From NCBI GenBank assembly GCA_045612485.1, contig JAZKZE010000097.1, forward strand, positions 1-21,763: a DNA stretch of 21,763 bases, read 5' to 3'. The stretch's first letter is position 1, and every line of letters begins with the position of its first letter. Both the position numbers and the translations under genes were made by a program. The DNA is from RGIG5327 sp045612485 (GTDB lineage: Bacteria; Verrucomicrobiota; Lentisphaeria; Victivallales; UBA1829). Positions 6,844-14,973 of this stretch are shown here, piece by piece. Below the pieces are notes generated by a model. The model worked only from the letters and a program-made list of their open reading frames with translations. It did not search any database and was not told where the DNA came from.

Positions 6844-9800
6844 ATGGCAAAAATAATACAAACACCGTTTCCCGCTTCCCATATTCTCTGTTATTGCGGA
6901 GATGTGCTTGAATTCCGTGTTGAGAGTGATACTCTGCTCAACGGGACTTTTTTCCTGCGAACCAATCTGGGCAATGGCTCTGTTATGTTGGAGGAAAGGA
7001 TCCGGAAAATCGAGGAGGAGAAAGATCCGGACGGATGTGACTGGACAAATATAGAAATGGAAAAGGTGGATGACTATACCGGAAAGATCCGTCTTTTTCT
7101 GGATGAAGCCGGACATTTTGAGGCTAAATGTTTTTTTCTTACAGGCGAAGGGGAGGCGGTCTGGGCAGACGGGGATAATGTTCATATCAATGTGGAACCT
7201 TCTGTCAGCTGCTGTGCCAACAGTATCTATTGTGCATTTGTGCGTCAGTTCGGCAGAAATAAACAGCGTGCCTTCAAGGAAGAAGGGGAAGGGATCACGG
7301 AAGATCTGCTTGAAAAAATGGATGCGCAGGGCTATACCGTTATTCCCCCTTCCGGCACTTTCCGGGATCTTATCAAAGAACTTGACCATATTTTTGACCG
7401 TTTACATTGCCGTATATTGCACCTTCTTCCGGTAAATCCCACGCCCACAGTATATGGGCGGATGGGACGGTATGGCAGTCCTTATGCCGCATTGGATTTC
7501 ACTGCGGTAAATCCGGAGTATGCGGAATTTGACCGTTCTGCCACTCCTCTGGATCAGTTTATGGAACTTGTGGATGCTGTTCACCGGAAAAATGGAAAAT
7601 TATTTATAGATATTGCCATCAATCATACCGGCTGGGCGGCAAAACTGCATGAAAGTAATCCTCAATGGCTTGTTCGCAATAAAGATGGTTCCATTCATTC
7701 CCCGGGAGCCTGGGGGGTGACATGGGGGGATCTTACAGAGCTGGATCACTCCAGAAAGGATCTCTGGATCTATCTTGCTGATGTATTCAGGGTATGGTGT
7801 CTGCGTGGTGTGGATGGATTCCGGTGTGATGCCGGATACATGATCCCTGTGGAAGCATGGGAATATATCATTGCAAAGGTGAGGAAGGAGTTTCCTGATA
7901 CGATTTTCCTTCTGGAAGGATTGGGCGGAGATCCTGCTGTAACCAATGTGCTGCTGGACAGGGCAAATATGAACTGGGCATATTCGGAACTTTTTCAGAA
8001 CTATTCCCGGGAACAGATCGAAGGGTATCTCAAATATGCCTGGGGACAGAGTGCCGGTAACGGGATCATGGTACATTATGCAGAGACCCATGACAATGAC
8101 CGCCTCGCCAAAGTTTCCCGGCAGTATGCTGTTTTACGTACTCTTCTGGCTGCGTTCACCTCCTCCTGCGGAGCTTTCGGTTTTACCAACGGCGTGGAAT
8201 TTTTTGCAGAGGAAAAGGTGGATGTACACGATGACAGGGCTTTGAATTTCGGTGCGGAGGAAAATCAGGTGGAGCTTATCGGAAAAGTCAATACCATTCT
8301 TGCCTCCCATCCGGCTTTCCATCATAATACTGAAATATTTTTTGCCGATTCCTCCCATCCGGAAGGGATCGTATTCAGCCGCAATTCATTAAAGGGCAGA
8401 CACCCTCTCATCATTGCCGCCAATCTGAATATCAATAATCCCATCCGGGTGCAATGGAATCCTACGGAAGCTGCCTTTGACGGGGAAAATGTTTTTGATC
8501 TTCTTACTTCAAAACCGGTCACTCTTGTAAGGGGAAGCGGCGGGAAACGCTCTCTTATCCTTGCCGGAGGGGAAGTAATGTGCCTTTCCCCGGTAAACAG
8601 TATTACCGGAGAGGAAAATATCCTTTTTACTGAAGAATATAAAGAATGTCTGGAAAAAAGCCGCAGAAAACGCATCCGTTTGCAGAATGCTTCCTGTATG
8701 GCAATGAAGATCCTGCATGTTCTCCGGAAGAGTCCTGTGGCAAAAGCGGATGAGGAGGGGGATATGCTTGGTGAAAGTATTTTAAGATCCCCGGAAGAAT
8801 TTTTTGCAGGAGCTTCGCTTGATGCCGGAATAAAAGGACCTCTGCCTCTGGTATTATGGCATTATCCGGAAGATCACAGAAGACATGTAATGATCCCGCC
8901 GGGATATTTCCTTCTTGTGACTGCCCCCTTCCGGTTCCGGGCGAGTTTCCGCATTGACGGGAAGATCCACTCGGTTGTAAGGGGACTTGCGGCAGATGAC
9001 AATAAAACCTATTTTGCTTTTCTCCCCCCGGTGGAAGGACTGGATAAAAAGAAAGAATGTGAAGCAGAACTTCTTACATCTGTTTTCTGTGATGAACGAT
9101 CGGAAAGGGAAAGTTCCCCGCTTCTGTTCCTTGCTCCGGAACTTTCCGGGATACCTCTGGCATTTTCCGGAACGGAACTGCGGAAGAGTTCCATGCGGTA
9201 TCTGCGGGGCAACGGAAGGGGGGCATTTGTTTTTCTCCCTCTTCTGCCGGATCGTCTGATGAGCCGTTACGATTCTCTCTACTTATCCAATCTGCATCAG
9301 GATTATCCTGTTGACCGTCATATCCTTTTGCGGCGTTTCCGTTTCTGTGCCACGGGGGCAGGGGAAAGCAGGCCTTTGACGTCCGATCATCTCACTTCTT
9401 TCCATGTGGCAAAGGACGGCAGCGGCGTATGGACATATGAATTGCCTGTGGGGAATGCTCTTTCAGTCACTCTGCTTATGAAAGTAACCGCATTGCAGAA
9501 TGAAAACAGTTGTCTTGTTACGGTAAAAAGACTCTCCCACAGTGAAAAAGATCTCGGGGGCGGGGGAATAAAAGAAAATGATCATTTATCTTTTACTGCC
9601 GCAGTTGACCTGGAGGACAGAAATTATCACGGGGAAACAAAAGCCTCTCAGGGGCCGGAATTTTTCTGGCAGGGAAAGATCAACAGTTTCCCCCGGAATA
9701 CCGGCTGTACCATGCTTTTTCATGCCGCAGAGGATAGAATCCTGGAAATCAGTGCTTCTTCCGGCTGTTTCCGCAGAAAAGATGAGTGGCATTACAATGT

Positions 9801-11196
9801 ATGGCAGAAAGAGGAAAGCAGCAGGGGATTGCAGGATACTACCGATCTCTATTCCCCCGGGAGTTTCCATTTTTCCCTTGCCTGCAATGAAAGTATTTCC
9901 TTCCTTGTCCGGGAAGGAACCGGCAATTTCCCGGAACCATTTTTCCCCGTCTGGCAGGAGGAGGATTTCCTACCTGCGGAAAAGAGCATAAAAGAGATCA
10001 TGGAAGACTCTCTTGCCCAGTTTATCGTCAAACGGGAAAACAATAAGACCGTCATTGCCGGATATCCCTGGTTCCTTGACTGGGGCAGGGATACTCTTAT
10101 CGTTGCCCGGGGACTTCTTGCCTCTTCCCGTTTTACGGAGGATGTCAAAGCCATTATCCAGCAGTTTGCCTCCTTTGCGGAACAGGGAACGATCCCCAAT
10201 ATGATCTGCGGGGGAAATGCGGATAACAGGGATACAACGGATGCACCCCTCTGGCTTTTTACCTTATGTGCCGATTTTTGTAAAAAGGAAAACTCTTTTG
10301 CCTTTCTTGATACGGTTCTGCCCCGTACCGGACTATCCATCAGAAAGACTCTTGTGCAGATGGCGGAAGGTTTGCTTCAAGGGACGCCAAACGGTATCAA
10401 AGCGGATCCGGAAAGTATGCTTTTATACAGTCCGCCACATTTTACATGGATGGATACCAATTATCCTGCCGGAACCCCCAGGGAAGGGTATCCTGTGGAG
10501 ATTCAGGCTCTCTGGTTTGCTGCACTGGATTTCCTTGCAGAACTTACAAAAGAGGAGCGTTGGAATATTCTTGCTCAAAAGGTGCGGTCTTCCTTCCTGA
10601 AATATTTTCCCTTGAAAAACGGGTATTTATCTGATTGCCTTCATGCTTCTGCAAATACTCCCGCTTCCGCCTCCGTTGCAGACGATCATTTGCGCTGTAA
10701 TCAGCTTTATGCTGTTACTCTGGGGATCATTCCCCGGGAAGAACGGCTTCTCGCAGAAAATATCCTCCGGGCAAGTGCTTCTCTTCTTATTCCCGGCGGA
10801 ATGCGTTCCCTTGCTGACAGAAGGACAGAATATCAACTCCCTGTTTATGGAAATCATGGCGGTCTTCTTAATGATCCCGCTTGCCCCTATCTGGGTAAAT
10901 ATGAGGGTGATGAAGATACAAAAAGAAAAGTTGCCTACCATAACGGTACCGGCTGGACTCTTCCTTTCCCCCTTTACAGTGAGGCAGCCTTCCGTATTTA
11001 CGGGAAAGACGCTCTTGCTGAAGCAAAAGCCATCCTCGGCAGCAGTTCCTTCCTTTTCTCTCACGGGACATGCGTGGGGGAACTTCCGGAGATCATGGAT
11101 GGAGATTATCCCCATACTCCCCGGGGGTGTCAGGCTCAGGCATGGGGAATAAGTGAACTCTTCCGGGTCTGGACTCTTCTGGAAGAAGAAAAGTAA
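6844..11196 (+). CDS. Bifunctional glycogen debranching enzyme (GH13-type + GH133 amylo-alpha-1,6-glucosidase)
   Basis: At 1450 residues this is a two-activity debranching enzyme of the eukaryotic AGL layout. The N-terminal part (about 120-560) is an alpha-amylase-fold domain with all four GH13 regions: DIAINH (256-261), GFRCDA with nucleophile Asp329, acid/base Glu358 in FLLEG, and ETHDND with His416-Asp417. This predicts 4-alpha-glucanotransferase or a related activity. The C-terminal part (about 1040-1450) is a GDE_C/GH133 domain with DWGRDT, IPNMI, DAPLW, TWMD, PVEIQALW, GNHGG and NGTGWTLP. The central region (about 620-1030) is beta-rich-looking and I cannot assign it. No signal peptide is seen, so it is cytoplasmic, acting on stored glycogen or imported glucan. 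It follows the upstream terminator with a strong ribosome-binding site but no clear promoter of its own. Confidence 0.9.
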   Translation: MAKIIQTPFPASHILCYCGDVLEFRVESDTLLNGTFFLRTNLGNGSVMLEERIRKIEEEKDPDGCDWTNIEMEKVDDYTGKIRLFLDEAGHFEAKCFFLTGEGEAVWADGDNVHINVEPSVSCCANSIYCAFVRQFGRNKQRAFKEEGEGITEDLLEKMDAQGYTVIPPSGTFRDLIKELDHIFDRLHCRILHLLPVNPTPTVYGRMGRYGSPYAALDFTAVNPEYAEFDRSATPLDQFMELVDAVHRKNGKLFIDIAINHTGWAAKLHESNPQWLVRNKDGSIHSPGAWGVTWGDLTELDHSRKDLWIYLADVFRVWCLRGVDGFRCDAGYMIPVEAWEYIIAKVRKEFPDTIFLLEGLGGDPAVTNVLLDRANMNWAYSELFQNYSREQIEGYLKYAWGQSAGNGIMVHYAETHDNDRLAKVSRQYAVLRTLLAAFTSSCGAFGFTNGVEFFAEEKVDVHDDRALNFGAEENQVELIGKVNTILASHPAFHHNTEIFFADSSHPEGIVFSRNSLKGRHPLIIAANLNINNPIRVQWNPTEAAFDGENVFDLLTSKPVTLVRGSGGKRSLILAGGEVMCLSPVNSITGEENILFTEEYKECLEKSRRKRIRLQNASCMAMKILHVLRKSPVAKADEEGDMLGESILRSPEEFFAGASLDAGIKGPLPLVLWHYPEDHRRHVMIPPGYFLLVTAPFRFRASFRIDGKIHSVVRGLAADDNKTYFAFLPPVEGLDKKKECEAELLTSVFCDERSERESSPLLFLAPELSGIPLAFSGTELRKSSMRYLRGNGRGAFVFLPLLPDRLMSRYDSLYLSNLHQDYPVDRHILLRRFRFCATGAGESRPLTSDHLTSFHVAKDGSGVWTYELPVGNALSVTLLMKVTALQNENSCLVTVKRLSHSEKDLGGGGIKENDHLSFTAAVDLEDRNYHGETKASQGPEFFWQGKINSFPRNTGCTMLFHAAEDRILEISASSGCFRRKDEWHYNVWQKEESSRGLQDTTDLYSPGSFHFSLACNESISFLVREGTGNFPEPFFPVWQEEDFLPAEKSIKEIMEDSLAQFIVKRENNKTVIAGYPWFLDWGRDTLIVARGLLASSRFTEDVKAIIQQFASFAEQGTIPNMICGGNADNRDTTDAPLWLFTLCADFCKKENSFAFLDTVLPRTGLSIRKTLVQMAEGLLQGTPNGIKADPESMLLYSPPHFTWMDTNYPAGTPREGYPVEIQALWFAALDFLAELTKEERWNILAQKVRSSFLKYFPLKNGYLSDCLHASANTPASASVADDHLRCNQLYAVTLGIIPREERLLAENILRASASLLIPGGMRSLADRRTEYQLPVYGNHGGLLNDPACPYLGKYEGDEDTKRKVAYHNGTGWTLPFPLYSEAAFRIYGKDALAEAKAILGSSSFLFSHGTCVGELPEIMDGDYPHTPRGCQAQAWGISELFRVWTLLEEEK

Positions 11197-11260
11197 TTTT
11201 TTGCTTTACTGCATTTACACGTCTGACTCGTCCTGTCTGTACGATTTCTCACCACTATAT

Positions 11261-11290
11261 AAAAAAGGCACACCTTTGAGGGTGTGCCTT
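11261..11290 (-). terminator. Intrinsic terminator of the rpsB-tsf operon
   Basis: Stem AAGGCACACC / GGTGTGCCTT (11265-11274 with 11281-11290) with a 6-nt loop. The A-run at 11261-11266 gives a U-tract on the minus strand. It lies 27 nt beyond the tsf stop. There is no T-run on the plus side, so it serves tsf rather than the debranching gene. Confidence 0.9.
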
Positions 11291-11317
11291 GCATATCGGA
11301 ATCTTCCGTAGGATATA

Positions 11318-12127
11318 TTACATATCCTGACCAACTTTCCAACGGACGAATTTCTTGACAGTCATCTTGGGAGCGATCTTTCCAAGAGTGGTCTTTTCGT
11401 CGTTGAACCATGCCTGATCCATAAGGCAGACTTCCTTGAACCATTTTGCAATTTTGCCGTCGATGATTTTGGGACGGATGGCTTCAGGTTTGCTCATCAC
11501 ATCTTCGGAGGCAGCGAGAACATCCCGTTCCTGGGCGATGCGTTCTGCGGGAATCTCTTTGGAGGTGATGTAGAGGGGATCGTACACGGTGATGTGCATG
11601 CAGATGTCGATAAGTTTGAGGTCAGCGGGGATTTCGCCTTCCACTTCCAGCATAACACCGAGTTTACCGCCGAGGTGGAGGTAGGTTGCCAGTGTGCCGG
11701 TGGCTTCAAAACGGACAGCTCTGCGCAGCTGGATATTTTCACCGATAACAGCGATAAGGTTTACCAGATTTTCTTTTTCCAGTTCCTGAGCCTGTTCGGT
11801 CACATCGCCGTTGCCTTTGGTACCGGCGAGGACGCGGGCGGCACATTCTTTCACATAGGCCTGGAATTTGTCGTTGGAAGCAACGAAGTCAGTTTCGCTG
11901 CAAACTTCGATCATGACACCGTTGGCGCCTTCAATGATGGAGAAAACGCGACCTTCTTTCACAGTACGGTCAGAGCGTTTTTCTGCTTTGGCGATACCAT
12001 GTTTGCGGAGGTAAGCGATAGCTTCTTCCATATTGCCGTTGGTTTCGGTAAGTGCTTTTTTGCAATCCATCATACCTGCGTCGGTTTTGTCACGCAGTTC
12101 TTTGACCATTGCTGCTGTAATAGCCAT
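11318..12127 (-). CDS. tsf: Translation elongation factor Ts
   Basis: EF-Ts is the guanine-nucleotide exchange factor for EF-Tu. The 269-residue protein starts with a UBA-like N-domain (MAITAAMVKELRDKTDAGMM, then DCKKAL) and has the conserved EF-Tu-contacting motif TDFVAS around residue 80. The core ends with a DQAWFND and K-FVRWKVG segment typical of EF-Ts C-termini. The length is that of the two-subdomain bacterial form. An AGGAG ribosome-binding site lies about 10 nt upstream of the ATG. It lies 47 nt downstream of rpsB in the classic rpsB-tsf order and is followed by an intrinsic terminator. Confidence 0.98.
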   Translation of the reverse strand: MAITAAMVKELRDKTDAGMMDCKKALTETNGNMEEAIAYLRKHGIAKAEKRSDRTVKEGRVFSIIEGANGVMIEVCSETDFVASNDKFQAYVKECAARVLAGTKGNGDVTEQAQELEKENLVNLIAVIGENIQLRRAVRFEATGTLATYLHLGGKLGVMLEVEGEIPADLKLIDICMHITVYDPLYITSKEIPAERIAQERDVLAASEDVMSKPEAIRPKIIDGKIAKWFKEVCLMDQAWFNDEKTTLGKIAPKMTVKKFVRWKVGQDM

Positions 12128-12174
12128 TGATATATTCTCCTGATTAGTAGTTTTCAGTAAGGTTGTTTTTCCGC

Positions 12175-13125
12175 TTATTCCGCTTTGGGAGCTTCTTCTG
12201 CTTTTTCAGCCTTTTCTGCTTTGGGAGCAGCTTTCTTTACAGCGGTCTTGCGGGGAGCTTTTTTGGCTTCTTCGCCTTCAGCGGCGGGAGCTGCTTCACC
12301 ATCGGCTGCCTTTGCAGTTTTGCGGGCAGGACGTTTGGTGAGGGGGCGTTTTGCTCCGGGAGCGGTGCGGCGGCGGAGACCGGCTTCTTTGGTTTTTTCA
12401 GCGGCAGCAGCTTCAGCTTTGAGTTTTTCTTCAGCGGCTTTCTTGCCCCAGATTTCAGCGGCGTCTTTGATGGTTTCCACGAAGGTATCCATGATGACCT
12501 TGATGGATTTTACAGCGTCGTCGTTGGCGGCAACGGGATAGTCGATGAGATCGGGATTTCCGTTGGTATCAACGATAGCAACGATAGGAATATTGAGTTT
12601 GCGTGCTTCTTTCACAGCGATATCATCGTGGCAGACGTCAACGATCACGAGGATATCGGGAAGTTTTTTCATGGAAGCGATACCGTCAAGATCCTTGTGG
12701 AGCTTTTCGCTCTGACGGGAAAGAAGAGCAACTTCTTTTTTCTTGAGAGAAGTATTTTCATCGGCAACGATGGCATCGATGTCATACATCTTTTTCACAG
12801 ATTTACGGATGGTGGCGTTGTTGGTGAGAAGTCCGCCCATCCAGCGTTCGGTAACGTAGTTCATGTCGGTAGCTTCGGAAGCTTCCTTGACGATCTGCTG
12901 GGCCTGGCGTTTGGTACCGACGAAAAGGATGTTGGCACCTTTGGCAACTGCACCCTGCAGGAAGTTGCAGGCATCAGCGACCTGATGAATGGTTTTGGTG
13001 ATGTCGATGATGGAGATGCCGTTCTTCGCTCCGTAAACATACTCTTTCATCTTGGGGTTCCAACGTTTGGTCTGATGTCCGAAATGACATCCTGCTTCGA
13101 GAAGATCCTGTACTGTAAGTGCCAT
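12175..13125 (-). CDS. rpsB: 30S ribosomal protein S2 with long C-terminal extension
   Basis: Ribosomal protein S2 of the small subunit. Residues 1-227 are a normal S2, with LLEAGCHFGHQTKRWNPKM near the start, TERWMGGLLTN (92-102) and the DTNGNPDLIDYPVAANDDA region (186-204). Residues 228-316 form a low-complexity tail rich in Ala, Lys, Glu and Pro, with basic patches RRRTAPGAKR, RPARKTAK and APRKTAVKKAAPK ending in acidic KAEKAEEAPKAE. The start is ATG 13125 behind AAGGCGG; an upstream in-frame TTG (13131) would add two residues and lacks a better site. It is the first gene of the rpsB-tsf operon. The tail resembles histone H1-like sequences in composition only. Confidence 0.97.
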   Translation of the reverse strand: MALTVQDLLEAGCHFGHQTKRWNPKMKEYVYGAKNGISIIDITKTIHQVADACNFLQGAVAKGANILFVGTKRQAQQIVKEASEATDMNYVTERWMGGLLTNNATIRKSVKKMYDIDAIVADENTSLKKKEVALLSRQSEKLHKDLDGIASMKKLPDILVIVDVCHDDIAVKEARKLNIPIVAIVDTNGNPDLIDYPVAANDDAVKSIKVIMDTFVETIKDAAEIWGKKAAEEKLKAEAAAAEKTKEAGLRRRTAPGAKRPLTKRPARKTAKAADGEAAPAAEGEEAKKAPRKTAVKKAAPKAEKAEKAEEAPKAE

Positions 13126-13287
13126 GATCAAGCCGCCTTTCTTTTTTCCGATGCTTTTACACAGACTCTTTTTTATACGGTTTTTGAGTCCGGCAAGTCA
13201 CCTTTGCTGTTTGATTTTCCACACCGTCTCCCGGAGTTGGTTGATGGGAGCAGACGATACCATACCGTCACGGTGCTTCACTATGAG
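13126..13287 (-). other. Putative rpsB mRNA leader (about 160 nt)
   Basis: The distance from the predicted rpsB promoter to the start codon leaves a long untranslated leader. It contains short possible stems, for example GACTC/GAGTC (13164-13168 with 13186-13190) and a small ACCG/CGGT hairpin. Such leaders often bind S2 to repress the operon, but no known S2-leader motif was recognised here. Confidence 0.3.
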
Positions 13288-13293
13288 ACATAT

Positions 13294-13321
13294 AATATAC
13301 AGCCTCTTTTGTATTTTGCAA
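13294..13321 (-). promoter_or_regulatory. rpsB: Promoter of rpsB-tsf
   Basis: On the minus strand: TTGCAA (13321-13316), a 16-nt spacer ending in TG, then TATATT (13299-13294). It is close to the other promoters in the window and about 170 nt before the start codon. The 13126-13478 gap between divergent genes holds this promoter, the leader and the symporter promoter. I see no other gene in it. Confidence 0.65.
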
Positions 13322-13402
13322 ATTTTTTTTATCTTTTTTTGTAATTTTCACTGTCCGGCAGCAGAAAATATTCTTCCGGAAGCTGTTGTTTTCCACACGG
13401 AA

Positions 13403-13430
13403 TTGAAAAATGATAATGTTGTGCTATATT
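13403..13430 (+). promoter_or_regulatory. Promoter of the AGCS symporter gene
   Basis: TTGAAA (13403-13408), a 16-nt spacer ending in TGC, and -10 TATATT (13425-13430). This is an extended -10 promoter 48 nt before the start codon at 13479. Confidence 0.65.
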
Positions 13431-13478
13431 ATATAAGATATTTTTTTATCATAAAAATAAATCAACTGTGGAGGCAAA

Positions 13479-14876
13479 ATGCAGACAATCTACAACTTTT
13501 TACTGGATCTCACCAATTGGCCCCTTGCCATTGTACTGATCGCCGGCGGACTTTATTTCACTTTACGGACAGGTTTTGTCCAACTGCGGCTTCTGGAAGA
13601 AACGCTGAAAGTCGTAAGGGAAAAGCCGCAGGGAAAAGAAAATATCTCTTCTTTCGGTGCTTTGATGATCTCCACCGCCTCCAGAGTGGGGACAGGAAAC
13701 ATCATCGGGGTTTCTGTCGCCATCTGTGCCGGAGGACCCGGTGCAGTCTTCTGGATGTGGCTTACCGCCCTTATCGGCGGAGCTTCCGCTTTTGTGGAAT
13801 CCACCCTTGCCCAGATCTATAAAAAGCGGGATGCCGCCGGACGTTGTTACGGAGGACCTTCCTTTTATATCGAAACAGCCTGCCGCAGTAAATTCCTTGC
13901 CATGATCTTTGCCCTGGCTCTCATTTTTACTTACGGTGTGGGCTACAATATGCTTGCCTCCTACAACCTGCAAAGTACCTTTGAGGTCTTTTCCTTCTAC
14001 AAGCAGGGCGTGACAAGCTGGATCATCGGCGGGATCATTGCCGTCTTGTTTCTTTTCACCATTCTCGGCGGAAGCCGCAGGCTTGTGAAACTTACAGGGG
14101 GACTTGTTCCTTTTATGGGCGTCGGTTATATCCTGCTTGCTCTTACCTCTCTTGCCATCAACATCAAAGAGATCCCGGAAATGTTTGTTGTCATCTTCCG
14201 CAGTGCTTTTGATTTCAAGGCGATTTTCGGCGGATTTGCCGGTTCCGTACTGGCTCTGGGATTGAAAAGGGGATTGTATTCCAATGAAGCGGGTATCGGT
14301 TCCGCCCCCAATGCCGCCGCTTCTGCAGAGGTGAGCCATCCGGTGAAACAGGGGCTTGTACAGATGCTTTCCGTATTCATTGATACCAATATCCTCTGTA
14401 CGGCAACCGCTCTCATGTGTCTTTCCTCCGGGATCCCTGCTGTTGCCGGACTGAAAGGCGCACCCTATGTGCAGATGGCTCTCAAACAGACTTTCGGCAG
14501 TGTGGGGCCTGTCTTTATTGCTGTTGCCATGATCTTTTTCGCCTTCACCACACTTCTCGGGAACTTCTACTATGTGGAAAACGGTTTTGCCTATGTTTTC
14601 GGCAGACGCCCCGGAAAGGTATCTCTTTTCATTATCCGTATCGCGGGAACTCTTCTTGTGTTTATCGGTGCCGGTCTGCAAATTGATATAGCCTGGGGAA
14701 TTGCGGATATTGCCCAGTGTATTCTTGCATTCATCAATATCCCTGTGTGTGCCATTATCGGCGGAGTTGCCTATCTTGCTCTGAAAGATTATGTCCGTCA
14801 GAAAAAGGAAGGGCTTGATCCTGTATATATTGCCCGTGATAACGGCGTAAAACAGGATACTGATTACTGGAAATAA
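13479..14876 (+). CDS. Sodium:alanine/glycine (AGCS family) symporter
   Basis: A 465-residue integral membrane protein of the AGCS (alanine or glycine:cation symporter) family, importing a small neutral amino acid with Na+. About ten to eleven hydrophobic segments are visible. The family signature STASRVGTGNIIGVSVAI (residues 65-82, normally ...GTGNI-GV) is followed by AGGPGAVFWMW and the family-typical LGLKRGLYSNEAGIGSAPNAAA stretch further on. A GGAGG ribosome-binding site precedes ATG 13479. It is monocistronic with its own promoter and lies divergent from rpsB. The exact amino acid cannot be told from the sequence. Use of Na+ would fit an ion gradient built by Rnf, but that coupling is inference. 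Confidence 0.93.
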   Translation: MQTIYNFLLDLTNWPLAIVLIAGGLYFTLRTGFVQLRLLEETLKVVREKPQGKENISSFGALMISTASRVGTGNIIGVSVAICAGGPGAVFWMWLTALIGGASAFVESTLAQIYKKRDAAGRCYGGPSFYIETACRSKFLAMIFALALIFTYGVGYNMLASYNLQSTFEVFSFYKQGVTSWIIGGIIAVLFLFTILGGSRRLVKLTGGLVPFMGVGYILLALTSLAINIKEIPEMFVVIFRSAFDFKAIFGGFAGSVLALGLKRGLYSNEAGIGSAPNAAASAEVSHPVKQGLVQMLSVFIDTNILCTATALMCLSSGIPAVAGLKGAPYVQMALKQTFGSVGPVFIAVAMIFFAFTTLLGNFYYVENGFAYVFGRRPGKVSLFIIRIAGTLLVFIGAGLQIDIAWGIADIAQCILAFINIPVCAIIGGVAYLALKDYVRQKKEGLDPVYIARDNGVKQDTDYWK

Positions 14877-14884
14877 CAGGAAAA

Positions 14885-14948
14885 ACGGGAGTTCCGGAAT
14901 TACTGCTCCTGTACTTTGTTACAGTATTTCCGGTCTTCCTGTTCCCGT
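14885..14948 (-). terminator. Long hairpin between convergent genes, likely terminator
   Basis: Outer arms ACGGGA/TCCCGT (14885-14890 with 14943-14948) enclose an inner 12-bp stem with one mismatch (14894-14905 with 14922-14933). On the minus strand a short U-run follows, so it suits termination of the phosphatase gene. It may also stop transcription from the symporter gene. Confidence 0.6.
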
Positions 14949-14973
14949 CAGGCATGGGGTGGCGGATCGTTTT

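Noticed and set aside
4936..7389. Long minus-strand open frame (about 817 codons) antisense to the aldolase and debranching genes
   Set aside because: No recognisable protein features, and it crosses two well-supported genes and a terminator.
12163..13344. Long plus-strand open frame (about 393 codons) antisense to rpsB
   Set aside because: It is Phe/Gly/Ser-rich low complexity and lies opposite a clear S2 gene with promoter and ribosome-binding site. It is a shadow of biased codon use.
13124..13822. Plus-strand open frame across the rpsB/symporter intergenic region
   Set aside because: Overlaps the promoter, leader and symporter start; no protein features.
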